Assembly: GCF_022898935.1 (NCBI RefSeq)
Contig: NZ_JALIRP010000003.1
Span: forward strand, 248,001-312,000
From: Paenibacillus mangrovi
GTDB lineage: Bacteria; Bacillota; Bacilli; Paenibacillales; Paenibacillaceae
Direction of reading: 5' to 3'
DNA: 64,000 nt
The notes under the pieces were generated by a model that saw only the letters and a program-made list of their open reading frames with translations, was not told where the DNA came from and did not search any database. The position numbers and the translations under genes are program-made. This document shows, one piece after another, positions 49,693 through 59,319 of this stretch; within the stretch, counting starts at the first letter, position 1; each line of letters starts with the position of its first letter.

Positions 49693-50787
49693 TCACCAGT
49701 GAAAGTCGAGAATTGTTTTATGCCAGCTTCTGTGGGCCAGAGCAGATTCCATTGCGCCAGCGAAGTCGTCTGCCTGGCTCACCACAGTATACGTATCCGG
49801 AAGCAGACGCCTGAGTGTTGCCTGACAATCCTGCTCCGCCATAACCTTCAACACTTCTCTGAAATCAAGGTCTGAGCTGCGGCTGCTGCCATAGATCGTG
49901 ATCCCTTTCTCCAGCACATCCCGTGTATTAATAGGAACACGTTCCTCACTAACTCCCATCGCGATCAAGTGACCGCCTGGTTTCAACAAATCAATCCCTT
50001 GATTAATTGCACTCTCGCTAAACTTACCTCCCGTACACTCTACAACGATATCTGCTGAACCCCCTGAGGAGAAATCATAACTTTGCACCATCTCAGTGTT
50101 AGCAAACGTAAAGTAATCCAGCTTCGCCCGATCTGCTCCGAATACGGTCAGTCGTTCGCGTTCTATTCCGTATGCATGATGAAGCATTGCGGCGGTTATA
50201 TAACCGACCGGCCCATCGCCAAACACAGCAACTCTTGAATTAGGCAGGAACTCTTTTACCTTTCTCATCGCACGATACGATACACTACACAGCTCGGCAA
50301 GGACGGCAATCTCATCGGGTATTCCATCAGGGATCGCTATAACGCACTGCTCCGGAAGCACCAATCTGTGTTGAGCGATCCCATCCATGCTGCTGCCCAG
50401 AAATCTACTGTTACTGCAGTAATTATCGGCTATCTCGCCTCGACATGCCGGACAGCACTGTTCTGGCGCTATGTCCAGAAGTATATAGCCAGGAATATAC
50501 GGTACGATCGCTGCCCTCTGTCCTTCAGTCAGCGCTGCCTGTTTCCCTTCGATCACGACCCCAATGCCTTCATGCAGCAAGGCCAGCGGCAGCTTCCGAG
50601 ACAGCACCTCCGGCTTCCTTAGTCCTCCATAATACCGCAAATCTGCATGGCATATGCTTGCCAGCTTCGGCTCTACGACGACAAAGCCGCTCGGTATCGT
50701 TCTTTCGATCCATTGTTCTTCAACTACGTGGGGCTGAATCAAGCGCAGTGTTCGCGAGCTTACGGTTCCTGTCGTTGTGGGACCCAT
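49693..50787 (-). CDS. Zinc-type medium-chain dehydrogenase, TarJ-like polyol-phosphate dehydrogenase
   Basis: 364 residues; ATG with GGAGG upstream. Segments ASICHADLRYYGG, VLSRKLPLALLHEG, SAINQGIDLLKPGG and NTRDVLEKGITIYGSSRSSDLDF follow the pattern of TarJ ribulose-5-phosphate reductase, which makes ribitol-5-phosphate for teichoic acid. Unlike TarJ as I recall it, this protein keeps a four-cysteine structural-zinc lobe (CCPACRGEIADNYC). The Rossmann part is VAVFGDGPVGYI. In this catabolic setting it more likely oxidises a polyol or polyol phosphate. It is the last gene of the island's minus-strand genes. Confidence 0.75.
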   Translation of the reverse strand: MGPTTTGTVSSRTLRLIQPHVVEEQWIERTIPSGFVVVEPKLASICHADLRYYGGLRKPEVLSRKLPLALLHEGIGVVIEGKQAALTEGQRAAIVPYIPGYILLDIAPEQCCPACRGEIADNYCSNSRFLGSSMDGIAQHRLVLPEQCVIAIPDGIPDEIAVLAELCSVSYRAMRKVKEFLPNSRVAVFGDGPVGYITAAMLHHAYGIERERLTVFGADRAKLDYFTFANTEMVQSYDFSSGGSADIVVECTGGKFSESAINQGIDLLKPGGHLIAMGVSEERVPINTRDVLEKGITIYGSSRSSDLDFREVLKVMAEQDCQATLRRLLPDTYTVVSQADDFAGAMESALAHRSWHKTILDFHW

Positions 50788-50870
50788 TAAATATAAATAC
50801 CTCCATATTCACGACATTCATACATGACCTTCACGACTGCGGTGTGCAGCCGCGAAGGATTCATCGTACG

Positions 50871-51641
50871 TTAGACCTTAATAACATTTAAGCCCTGATC
50901 CTGAAATGACTTTATCTCATAATCAGGCACTTCGATTCCGGTTATCAACGTGTTGATGCTGCTGTTTGGCGCTACCTTATGCAAGGACAGCTTACCGATC
51001 TTGGAGTCGTCTGCCACGACAATGACTTCCTGTGCTGAAGCGATCATGCCCTGCTTGGCAGGGACAAGCTCTGCCTCAGGATGCATTAGGCCGTGTGTCG
51101 GATGAATCGCCGGCGTTCCAATGAAAGCCTTGGATACATTCAGCGAGCGGAGAACATTATCCGTGAACATCCCGTTCAGCATATAGCTTGAAGGATATAG
51201 TTCCCCTCCGGTTACCATCACCTTCACGCCCGGTGCATCCCTCAGTTCAGCCGCTATATTAATATCGTTTGTTACGACGGTCAGATTCGAGCGATGTACG
51301 AGATTCCTTGCGATATGCAGTGTAGTAGTACCGGAATCGATAATAATATGATCTCCATCTTCAACCAAGCTGGCAGCCATCTTGCCAATCCTCATCTTCT
51401 GCTCCAGCTGGACATTCGTCCGTTCATTGAATGAAAGCTCTCTGTTGGTGAGATTCTCCACGATGACTCCTCCATGAGTTCGCTTGAGCAGCCCTTCCTG
51501 CTCAATCTCTGCCAGATCTCTGCGTATTGTCGCTTCATGTACAGCGAATTCCTGTGCGAGCACTGCCACAGATGCGGATCGCTGTTGCCTGACATAGTCG
51601 ATAATTCTCAGTTTTCTTTCTGCGGGCAACAATGTAGACAC
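50871..51641 (-). CDS. DeoR/GlpR-family transcriptional regulator
   Basis: 256 residues. The N-terminal HTH (RKLRIIDYVRQQRSASVAVLAQEFAVHEATIRRDLAEIEQEG) is typical DeoR, followed by the sugar-phosphate-sensing isomerase-like domain (IIIDSGTTTLHIARNL, VVADDSKIG). The start is uncertain: GTG at 51641 is very close to AAAGGGG, and TTG at 51632 has better spacing. DeoR proteins of this kind usually respond to a phosphorylated sugar, which fits the polyol-phosphate dehydrogenase gene next to it. Confidence 0.88.
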   Translation of the reverse strand: MSTLLPAERKLRIIDYVRQQRSASVAVLAQEFAVHEATIRRDLAEIEQEGLLKRTHGGVIVENLTNRELSFNERTNVQLEQKMRIGKMAASLVEDGDHIIIDSGTTTLHIARNLVHRSNLTVVTNDINIAAELRDAPGVKVMVTGGELYPSSYMLNGMFTDNVLRSLNVSKAFIGTPAIHPTHGLMHPEAELVPAKQGMIASAQEVIVVADDSKIGKLSLHKVAPNSSINTLITGIEVPDYEIKSFQDQGLNVIKV

Positions 51642-51783
51642 TCCCCTTTAACTTGAAGCCGGCGATGAATTATTTATGAAGTACAGCTACAGCTTACTTT
51701 TGCAATAAATAGTTCATCTCCGTGCATATTCGCTCGTTTCGGGGATTCTAACACTTATTTCCACTAATTTCAATAATTAATAT

Positions 51784-52587
51784 TTAGACAGATTGCTCGG
51801 TAGTATGCCTAGGCAGCTTTCGCTGGGCAAGAGCGGCATGCTCTAGCACTTTATCAACTGGCGTATCAAACTGATACTCGAGAATAGAGCGGAAGGAATG
51901 CTTCATACCACCTAATGCTTGCCAGATTGGCTCCCACTCGATCTTCCCTTCGCCGATTGGTTGATGGAGATCGAGGGTGCCATCGTTATCATGCAGATGC
52001 ACCGCGCTCAGCCGATGCCCCAAGCTCTTAAGCACCTTCGGCGTATCCCAACCGTTAATGAACGAATGGCCAACATCGATTAACGCAGTAATCGTCGGGA
52101 TCTCATCGAACAGCTGTACAAACTCTTCTTCATCAAATAAAGCCGTATCTCCGAATCCGACGTTCTCTACCGCCAGATCAATGCCTAGTCTCTGAGCTTC
52201 ATCACCCAACCGCTTCAAGTTCTCTTTCGACCAGTACTGAGATTCCTTCCGAAGGAAGAGAGGTGTTGAATACAAGCTTGGATGAAGCACCATCTGCTCC
52301 GCACCGATATGGGCGGACCATGCCAAGCATTCTTTGTAAACCTCGTATGAATAATTACGAATGACTTCAAACCGAGCAGAAGCCAGATTCAGCTCCCATA
52401 TCGGAGAATGCACGCTTAACGGACCCGGGTGTCCTTCGAATCTCTTAAATTCTGAGCTCCAATTCAGAGGCTCGAGCCAGTTCGGACCGTCCATCGATAT
52501 TTCCAGACCTCCGGACCAGCGCTCCAGCAGCTCTTGACAGTCATCAATACGGTTCATATAAGGCAGCATGTTAATAAATACAGCCAT
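51784..52587 (-). CDS. Sugar phosphate isomerase/epimerase (TIM barrel)
   Basis: About 267 residues; ATG at 52587 with AAGGAG seven bases upstream. It belongs to the xylose-isomerase-like (AP endonuclease 2) superfamily: VHSPIWELN, VLHPSLYS, LAVENVGFGD, ALIDVGHSFINGW, VHLHDNDG and the C-terminal SILEYQFD carry the Glu/Asp/His metal ligands. Such enzymes isomerise or epimerise sugars, inositols or their derivatives. It lies between the permease genes and the regulator gene, so it probably acts on the imported compound or a product of it. Confidence 0.82.
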   Translation of the reverse strand: MAVFINMLPYMNRIDDCQELLERWSGGLEISMDGPNWLEPLNWSSEFKRFEGHPGPLSVHSPIWELNLASARFEVIRNYSYEVYKECLAWSAHIGAEQMVLHPSLYSTPLFLRKESQYWSKENLKRLGDEAQRLGIDLAVENVGFGDTALFDEEEFVQLFDEIPTITALIDVGHSFINGWDTPKVLKSLGHRLSAVHLHDNDGTLDLHQPIGEGKIEWEPIWQALGGMKHSFRSILEYQFDTPVDKVLEHAALAQRKLPRHTTEQSV

Positions 52588-52677
52588 GTGATCTCCTTCT
52601 TTCATTTAATAGTAAGATCAGATTTCTTATATATTACTTGCACTGCTTGGTTCATCTCACGATGCCTCATCCGCATC

Positions 52678-53553
52678 TTATTCTTTCAAAGATCCAAGCA
52701 TGGCACCTTTCACAAAATATTTCTGCAAGAAAGGATATATGAGCAGAATCGGTATCGTTGAAAACAATATGGTTGCAGCCTTGATCGTTTCAGGGCTCTG
52801 CAGAATACCTGAACTGACAGCTACTGCATCTATCCCGGAGTCGGCGCTGCTAGTTGCCACCATGTTCCTAAGCTTTAGCTGCAGCGGGTACAGATCCGCT
52901 GAGCGGATGTACATAAGCGCTCCGAAGTAGGAGTTCCATGTCCCGACGGAGTGAAACAGTGCAATGGTAGCCAGCGCCGGTAGCGACAGCGGCAGCACTA
53001 ATCGGGTATACACCCCAAACTCACCGCTGCCATCGATCTTCATCGCGTCCACGAGTTCAGAAGGAATGCCCTGAAAGAATGTTTTCATAATAAATACATT
53101 GTAAGCGCCCAAGGCTCCCGGTATGATCAGCGCCCAGAGCGAGTCGATCATGCCAAGCGACTTGATTACCAGATAGCTTGGAATGAGCGGTACTGGAAAG
53201 ATGAACGTAAACAAGATAAGCTTCGTGATTAATTTGCGCCCCGGCATCATGGGACGAGTAATTGCAAAAGCCAGAGTCGAAGTCAGAATCAGGCACAGCA
53301 CTGTGCCCATTATAGTGATATACACGCTGACGCCCATGGATCTCCACATATCCTTCATCGCGAACAGCGACTTATACACGTCTAATTGGAATCCCTTAGG
53401 CCACAGCATGACCATCTTATTGTTCGCATAGACTGGATCGCTAACCGAAACCGCCATCAGATGAATAATAGGAGCGATCATCGTAAAGCATAGCAGGATG
53501 AAGAAGGTCCCATTGATCCATTGAAATATCTTGTCTGAACGACTGACGTTCAT
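52678..53553 (-). CDS. ABC transporter permease, LplC/YtcP type
   Basis: 291 residues with six helices; ATG preceded by GAGGAGG. The EAA loop reads PSELVDAMKIDGSGEFGVYTRLVLPLSLP, and the C-terminus ends KYFVKGAMLGSLKE, which is characteristic of the LplC/YtcP group of CUT1 permeases used for complex glycans and polymer-derived oligosaccharides. It partners with the next gene upstream (53572-54471). Confidence 0.9.
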   Translation of the reverse strand: MNVSRSDKIFQWINGTFFILLCFTMIAPIIHLMAVSVSDPVYANNKMVMLWPKGFQLDVYKSLFAMKDMWRSMGVSVYITIMGTVLCLILTSTLAFAITRPMMPGRKLITKLILFTFIFPVPLIPSYLVIKSLGMIDSLWALIIPGALGAYNVFIMKTFFQGIPSELVDAMKIDGSGEFGVYTRLVLPLSLPALATIALFHSVGTWNSYFGALMYIRSADLYPLQLKLRNMVATSSADSGIDAVAVSSGILQSPETIKAATILFSTIPILLIYPFLQKYFVKGAMLGSLKE

Positions 53554-53571
53554 TTCACGAGCCTCCTCATC

Positions 53572-54471
53572 CTAATAGATGCTTTCTCCTGTTGTCTTGC
53601 GGCTGATCTTGTTCAGACTGACGACAAGAATGATTCCGATAACCGCCTTGAACATGCCGATCGCTGTCGTATAGCTGTATTGACCGCCCATCAAGCCGAC
53701 ACGGTATACATAGGTGTCAAATACTTCCCCAACTTCTCTCACTAATGGATTCAGGAAGAACAGTACCTGCTCGACGTTAGCATCTAGCAGATGCCCGATC
53801 CTCAGCAGCATGAGAACGACTATCGTTGGCATCAGTGATGGCAGTGTGATATGCCAAGCCATTTTGAATCGTCCGGCGCCATCCATCATAGCTGCTTCAT
53901 ACAGATTAGGATTGATGCTGGTCATCGCTGCGAGATAGATGATCATCGACCAGCCGACCTCTTTCCATATCCCAAGGCTTGTAATGATGCCCATGAAATA
54001 CTTCGGCTCCGTTAGGAATGATACCGCCTCTCCGCCGTAATTCGTAATGATCTGATTTAGAGGGCCGTTAAGCGAAAGCAGCTCAGTAAATATGCCTCCG
54101 ACGATAACCCATGACAGAAAGTGAGGCAGATATAATAAGGTCTGGGTCGTACGCATAAACCATCTGAGCCTGATCTCATTCAGCAGCAGGGCTAGCAGCA
54201 GCGGCGCAGGGAACCCGAATATGATCGAATACAGACCAAGTTTTAGCGAATTTTTAAATATGATCATGAATTCAGGATGAGTAAACATAAACTCGAAATG
54301 CTTGAATCCAGCCCATTCGCTGTGAAGTACTCCCTTGAACATATTGTAATCCTGAAAGGCAATCACGTTGCCCGCTATCGGAATGTACTTAAAAACAAGA
54401 AAGAAAGCGAGACCCGGCAAGGCGATTAACAGAAGTACCCAAGAGTCAACGGATTTGAATTTACGGAACAA
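53572..54471 (-). CDS. ABC transporter permease, LplB/YteP type
   Basis: 299 residues from a TTG start with AAGGAGG eight bases upstream. Six helices; DYNMFKGVLHSEWAGFKHFEFMF and the EAA loop NPNLYEAAMMDGAGRFKMAWHITLPSLMP are typical of LplB-type permeases. A terminator-like hairpin lies between it and the binding-protein gene upstream, so its expression is probably lower than that of the binding protein. Confidence 0.9.
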   Translation of the reverse strand: MFRKFKSVDSWVLLLIALPGLAFFLVFKYIPIAGNVIAFQDYNMFKGVLHSEWAGFKHFEFMFTHPEFMIIFKNSLKLGLYSIIFGFPAPLLLALLLNEIRLRWFMRTTQTLLYLPHFLSWVIVGGIFTELLSLNGPLNQIITNYGGEAVSFLTEPKYFMGIITSLGIWKEVGWSMIIYLAAMTSINPNLYEAAMMDGAGRFKMAWHITLPSLMPTIVVLMLLRIGHLLDANVEQVLFFLNPLVREVGEVFDTYVYRVGLMGGQYSYTTAIGMFKAVIGIILVVSLNKISRKTTGESIY

Positions 54472-54500
54472 GAAGAAAGCCTCCTTTCTTAATAGGTGAA

Positions 54501-54536
54501 AAAGGGCCTCTAACTGTATAGTTGGAGAGGCCCTTT
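54501..54536 (-). terminator. Intra-operon terminator between binding protein and permeases
   Basis: On the minus strand, AAAGGGCCTCT / AGAGGCCCTTT form an 11-bp stem with inner pairing AACT/AGTT, followed by TTTCACC. Partial termination after the binding-protein gene would give more receptor than permease. Confidence 0.75.
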
Positions 54537-54555
54537 CATACAGCCTGAGTCAGGC

Positions 54556-56169
54556 TTATTTCTTGTTGGTGCTGTTATACCAATCCGTCGCCTCTTGAAT
54601 CGCTGCGTCTCCTCCACGTTGCTTCCAATCTTGGACGAATGCATCAAATCCCTTATCCAGATCTTCCTTGCCAACCACAAGTTTCACAAACGTATCATAG
54701 AACAGACTGCCGGATACGAAGCCAGGAGTCAGCTCTGGACGTCCATCCAATGCTTTGAGATTCGGCATATACATGGCGTCTTCATTTGGTAGCATTGTTG
54801 TTTTCGAATCTTCATATCCCTTTAAAATGACATCGCTGTCCGGCAGCACTTTAAGTGCTAGCGGATTGTTCAAGCCGTTCTCCCGCACATTCATCGAGAG
54901 CTGGAAGAATTCCTTCTCATTCAGCTCAGAGTTGTTCGGACCGAGCGGATCGAATTGAAGCTGACCATTGTTCTCTGTGTAGTTGTAGTCTTTGATTCCG
55001 TAAGCGAAGAACTTATCCGCTTCTGGACTGCCCCAAGCCCAATCCAAGAACTTGATAATCTCCTCCGGATTCTTCGTCGTTGCAGGAATCGTCCAGACAT
55101 AGTAGATCTGATCATTCGTAATCTGCAAATAGTTTTCCCCGCGTGGTCCTTTCGGAGGAACCGCCATCGTTATTTTCGCATTCGGCTGATTTGGGTACTC
55201 TTGAGCGTTTACTGCTGGAAATTGGTATGTTGCTGCTCCCCAAGAGGCTACCAAGCCTTTGCTGATATCCGTCCCGCTGTCGCCCTGCTTCTTGGTGATG
55301 AAATCCTTCTCGATATAACCGTTATCATAGAGCTTCTTATAGAATGCGATAGCTTCCTTCATCTCCGGTTGGATAATGTCCGGCTCGAGCTTCCCGTTGT
55401 GTACATGCCATGTGCCTGGTCTCACACCGAACGATCCCGTAAACACATCTCTCCAGCCCATAGCGTCCGTTAACGACAGTGCCCACTCGTTATTCGGATC
55501 TCCGTCACCATTCACGTCCTCCACCTTAACCGCTTCGGCAAACTTCAGGAAATCATCGAGCGTCTTTGGTACTTCCATATGAAGCTGATCAAGCATATCT
55601 TGACGATAGAACATGATCCGGTCAGCAGGTGCCCCGCTAAGAACCGGTATGCCGTATATCTTCCCATCTTTGTTCACCTTAGGACTATTCCAGGCAACCT
55701 CTGGAATCTTCTTCTTCAGATTAGGACCGTACTTGTCGATGAGTGGTCCAAGTTCCAAGAAGATGCCTTGATCCACCGCGCCCTGATGCACATCCGAATT
55801 AATGCTATCCGTACGAACAAGGTCAGCCAGATCACCTGAAGCGAAGCGAAGTGATAGCTGCTGTCTGAAGTCCTCACCAGCTCCCAAAAACTCGTAGTTG
55901 ACATTGTATCCGGATTCCTTGCTCAGTTCTTCATAATACTTAACCTTTTTCTCTTCTGGAGCTTTGGAAGCAAACCCTGAATTGTTATGCGATAGCAGAA
56001 TTGAAATGTCCTTATTCTCTTGCGCTTGCGCTTGCGTTTGCGCTTCCCCAGATGCTGCGTTCTTGTTCTCTCCTGCTTTTTCTGAGGAGCATGCCGTCAG
56101 TACAGTGGTGCTTGCTAGCAACAAGCTAATCACCGACAAGGACCAAATCCTCCTATTTCTTCCTTTCAC
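54556..56169 (-). CDS. LplA-type solute-binding lipoprotein
   Basis: 537 residues from a GTG start with GGAGGG six bases upstream. Signal peptide LSVISLLLASTTVLTAC carries the lipobox (VLTAC), followed by a Gln/Ala-rich linker. VNYEFLGAGEDFRQQLSLRFASGDLADL, YGIPVLSGAPADRIMFYRQDML and WALSLTDAMGWRDVFTGSFG are typical of the large LplA/YtcQ binding proteins for polysaccharide-derived ligands. No ATPase gene accompanies the transporter. Confidence 0.9.
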   Translation of the reverse strand: MKGRNRRIWSLSVISLLLASTTVLTACSSEKAGENKNAASGEAQTQAQAQENKDISILLSHNNSGFASKAPEEKKVKYYEELSKESGYNVNYEFLGAGEDFRQQLSLRFASGDLADLVRTDSINSDVHQGAVDQGIFLELGPLIDKYGPNLKKKIPEVAWNSPKVNKDGKIYGIPVLSGAPADRIMFYRQDMLDQLHMEVPKTLDDFLKFAEAVKVEDVNGDGDPNNEWALSLTDAMGWRDVFTGSFGVRPGTWHVHNGKLEPDIIQPEMKEAIAFYKKLYDNGYIEKDFITKKQGDSGTDISKGLVASWGAATYQFPAVNAQEYPNQPNAKITMAVPPKGPRGENYLQITNDQIYYVWTIPATTKNPEEIIKFLDWAWGSPEADKFFAYGIKDYNYTENNGQLQFDPLGPNNSELNEKEFFQLSMNVRENGLNNPLALKVLPDSDVILKGYEDSKTTMLPNEDAMYMPNLKALDGRPELTPGFVSGSLFYDTFVKLVVGKEDLDKGFDAFVQDWKQRGGDAAIQEATDWYNSTNKK

Positions 56170-56222
56170 TCCAATCCCTCCGATTCAGTATCATTCTTAT
56201 TTATTAGTTACTGCTCGATTTC

Positions 56223-56228
56223 ATTATA
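56223..56228 (-). promoter_or_regulatory. -10 box upstream of binding-protein gene
   Basis: TATAAT on the minus strand, 54 bases before the GTG start. At 17 bases further upstream there is only TGTATC, a poor -35, as expected for a promoter that needs the adjacent YesN-type activator. Confidence 0.4.
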
Positions 56229-56280
56229 GGAAAGGAGCTTTCAACGATACATGCAATTATCAACGAAATTTTGTATATAT

Positions 56281-57357
56281 TCACACCGATTCATAATCTT
56301 CAATATTTTCATATTTTCGATACTCCGATGGGGAGAATCCGGTATGCTTCTTGAAAGATTTGGAGAAATAAGCATAGTCCTTATAGCCGACCTCTTCCCC
56401 TACTTCATAGAGCCTCGTCATCGGGTCCAGCAGATATTCCTTCGCTTTCTCCATACGCAGCTGGGTTAGATACTGATTAAACGACATGCCCGCTTCTTTC
56501 TTGAACAGATTGCCGAAATAGTTCGGAGACAGCTCAAAATGCTCTGCAGTATCCTTGAGAGAGAGCTCACTGTCGATGTAGTTTTGCTCGATATATTCTT
56601 GAACTCCCTTCAACAGCCGGTTATATCCCCACCAATTGCGTGATGACCGAATGTATTCGATTAGATCGAGTAAGCCATTGTTGAAGGAATCAAAGAGTTC
56701 TCTAGCAGTTGCCGCGTTCTCGGGAACCTGTACTTTGGGCAGGGGAAGCCCATTTGAATTGAGCTCTTGAAGGGCGCCTTCCATAACGATTAAGAAATAT
56801 TCCAGCCTCTCCACCATTTCGGGTTTTACCTTGGAGTCATTGCTGCCGATCGTGCTCCGGGTCCATTCCAGTTCAGTCTCAAGCGAAGTGTAATTCAGAT
56901 GCCATAGCGCTTTAGCCGTTTGTTCAGCATGCACCTTCCAAGCCCAGATCCATTCCTTGCTCGATTGGCGTTTTAGCGACTTGGAATGGATCTTGGTGTT
57001 GATATTTGACATTGCTGATAGAAAGTAGCTTGGATCGATCGGCTTCAGCATGTAATCGGCCACTCCGTAACGAAGTGCACTCTGAGCATATTGAAAGTCA
57101 CTATGTCCTGATATGATAAGATACTCCGGGTTAAGACGATGTTCTGACAGGCGGCGTATCAGCTCAAGACCTTCGATTCCAGGCATACGTATGTCCGTAA
57201 TCACGAGATCAGGCTCGTGTTCAATACATTGCTGCAGCGCCTGTTCCCCGTCCTTCGCCTCACTGACTACACGGAACCCCTCCGAGTCTCTTTCGATCAT
57301 CGTTCTTAGGTTCATTCTAACCATGCGTTCATCATCCGCAATCAGTACGGTGTACAT
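56281..57357 (-). CDS. YesN-type response regulator with AraC domain
   Basis: 358 residues; ATG with GAGAGGAG upstream. Receiver: TVLIADDERMVRMNL, phosphoacceptor Asp in LVITDIRMPGIEG, and Lys in YMLKPID. The C-terminal AraC helix-turn-helix pair is SLKDTAEHFELSPNYFGNLFKKEAG and LYEVGEEVGYKDYAYFSKSFKKHTG. Its start lies inside the end of the kinase gene (26-base overlap), confirming the pair. It probably activates the LplABC-type importer immediately downstream. Confidence 0.92.
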   Translation of the reverse strand: MYTVLIADDERMVRMNLRTMIERDSEGFRVVSEAKDGEQALQQCIEHEPDLVITDIRMPGIEGLELIRRLSEHRLNPEYLIISGHSDFQYAQSALRYGVADYMLKPIDPSYFLSAMSNINTKIHSKSLKRQSSKEWIWAWKVHAEQTAKALWHLNYTSLETELEWTRSTIGSNDSKVKPEMVERLEYFLIVMEGALQELNSNGLPLPKVQVPENAATARELFDSFNNGLLDLIEYIRSSRNWWGYNRLLKGVQEYIEQNYIDSELSLKDTAEHFELSPNYFGNLFKKEAGMSFNQYLTQLRMEKAKEYLLDPMTRLYEVGEEVGYKDYAYFSKSFKKHTGFSPSEYRKYENIEDYESV

Positions 57358-58978
57358 CGTTAACCACTCCTCTCAGATAAGGCAGCTTCAATTGAATCTC
57401 AGTGCCTTGTTCCCCTGAACGGGAAATCTCAAGACCATACGGGTGACCGAATGCTAAACGCAGCCTAGTATGCACATTCCACAAGCCGATCGATGGAAAT
57501 GGGGTGTAGCCAACTCTCAGCATCCGGTCGCTCGATATCTTCGTAAATGCCTGATTGTACTGATTCATCGTATCCTCGGGCATCCCGCGCCCTTCATCCC
57601 TGATATAGATCGAGTAATAATCCGTTTGGGCAGATCCCGTAATCATAATCCTTCCAGGAGGCAAGCCATGCTCTTCGTAAGCATGCTTGAACACATTTTC
57701 CACTAGAGGTTGTATAATCAAGCGGAATAGATAAACCTTATCGAGCATCTCTTCTTCAATATCCATTTCGAATACCAAGTCATCAAAACGTTCTTCTTGA
57801 ATCTCGATGAAATGCTGAATATACGTAAGCTCCATTCGGAGACTGACCACCTGATCCGGATTGCTAATGCTATAACGGAACATATTCGATAGATTCACCG
57901 TCATCTTGCTGATCGGCATGATATTGGACATGATCGCATACGAGTTGATTATTTCTAACGTGTTGTATAGGAAATGAGGATTGATCTGTGATTGCATCGC
58001 GGACACAAGCGCCTCTCTGTTTCTCAGCTCCAGTTCCTTTTCACGCATTTTTGTCGTATGAACCTCCTCGAGCAGTTTCTTAATCTCTCTGAACATTCGA
58101 TAGAACAATAGAAACGCCAATATCAATATTAGCGAGCCAATCAGAAGCGTTAAAAGCTGAAGCTGGAATAGACCGCCAAGCATTTCGGATCGAGAGGTTT
58201 CAGATATGATCTTGAAGCCGGTGACGGGTGACACATGATAGAGCACATTCTTCGCTCCTTCATCACTCTTAACTGTAAAATGTCCGTTAGCGGAGTCCAT
58301 TTTCCTAGACCAGCTCTCCGGAAGAGGCTTCCCCCATTGCTTGCGATCCGTATGATAGATGATTTGCCCCGCTTCATTCACGATCAGGATTGAGCCGTTC
58401 TCTCCATATGGCTTCATGTCCGCTATCTTCAGCATCTGTTGGAGGGATAGTGACATGACGATCGTACCAGCAGGTTGGTAGGTTTCATTATCAAATACCT
58501 TTCGGGACACCGTGATGACAGGGACTCCATTCCATTCGGATATCCCATGTATCTTGAAGTTTGTATCTGACTCCACCCCGGGTACTGCTTTCAACTCCCC
58601 ATAATAAGCGCCTTTATTAGAGATCAGATTAAAGCTGTAAATGTCCTTTCGCAGATTCGGTACCAGCTCCTTAGAGATGCGGCCTTTTAAAATGTACATT
58701 TCGTATGTGTTCTTAGGGTCAGCCTTGATGAATTGCTGCACAAGCGGATGCCCTGGAAGTGATTGGGAATCAGCCTTTATACTGGTGAAATATTCATCCA
58801 GCTGCGTGCTTACCCGCTCGATGATCTGCTCGTTATAGTAAATGACATTCTTTTCTATCGTTTGAGCAGACTTGGCGTACCAGATCAGACAGAAGCATAG
58901 TAAGGGAGCGCAAAACAGTATGAGGAAAGATAATAGCAATTTCTTCTTAATCGATAAGGGCTGGCCTAGCCGTTTCAT
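57332..58978 (-). CDS. YesM-type sensor histidine kinase
   Basis: About 548 residues; ATG at 58978 (MKRLGQPLSIKKK) with AAAGGAG upstream. First helix LLLSFLILFCAPLLCFCLIWY, extracellular Cache-like domain of roughly 240 residues (QPAGTIVMSLSLQQMLK), second helix LLIGSLILILAFLLFYRMF, then His_kinase QSQINPHFLYNTLEIINSY and a HATPase_c domain with NVFKHAY, DEGRGMPED and SIGLWNVHTRL. It would sense the extracellular ligand of the island and phosphorylate the following regulator. Confidence 0.92.
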   Translation of the reverse strand: MKRLGQPLSIKKKLLLSFLILFCAPLLCFCLIWYAKSAQTIEKNVIYYNEQIIERVSTQLDEYFTSIKADSQSLPGHPLVQQFIKADPKNTYEMYILKGRISKELVPNLRKDIYSFNLISNKGAYYGELKAVPGVESDTNFKIHGISEWNGVPVITVSRKVFDNETYQPAGTIVMSLSLQQMLKIADMKPYGENGSILIVNEAGQIIYHTDRKQWGKPLPESWSRKMDSANGHFTVKSDEGAKNVLYHVSPVTGFKIISETSRSEMLGGLFQLQLLTLLIGSLILILAFLLFYRMFREIKKLLEEVHTTKMREKELELRNREALVSAMQSQINPHFLYNTLEIINSYAIMSNIMPISKMTVNLSNMFRYSISNPDQVVSLRMELTYIQHFIEIQEERFDDLVFEMDIEEEMLDKVYLFRLIIQPLVENVFKHAYEEHGLPPGRIMITGSAQTDYYSIYIRDEGRGMPEDTMNQYNQAFTKISSDRMLRVGYTPFPSIGLWNVHTRLRLAFGHPYGLEISRSGEQGTEIQLKLPYLRGVVNDVHRTDCG

Positions 58979-59091
58979 AGAAGTCTCTCCTTTCACGTTC
59001 CTTATCGGTAACAGAGTCAATAGAGTCCTTTACATAGCCTTTACATAGTTTTTACAAAATGAAAACGTTTACTATAACTTGAGCAACAAAT

Positions 59092-59118
59092 ACATGTGAT
59101 GGGCTCCATCACATGTAC
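59092..59118. promoter_or_regulatory. Perfect 12-bp palindrome, candidate operator
   Basis: TACATGTGATGG, a three-base centre and its exact complement, in the middle of the divergent region. There is no T-run on either side, so an operator is more likely than a terminator. The DeoR-type or YesN-type regulator of the island is a possible binder. Confidence 0.5.
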
Positions 59119-59290
59119 GATTATTTATTCATGAATAGCTGCTGTATTTGGGCAAACGGCTTTGGTTGAATGAATTCACTATTGTTTATTTATGCTCATT
59201 TTTTCTCTTTATTCCTAGCGTAGTCGACTGAAAAGGTTAATGTCAATAAGTAAATCTCATTCATGGAAAACATTATTTTCAAGTTAGATC

Positions 59291-59319
59291 TTGACAAATC
59301 TGATATCGGGCCATACATT
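59291..59319 (+). promoter_or_regulatory. SigmaA-type promoter of beta-helix gene
   Basis: -35 TTGACA (59291-59296), 17-base spacer, -10 TACATT (59314-59319), about 70 bases before the ATG of the beta-helix gene. Confidence 0.65.
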
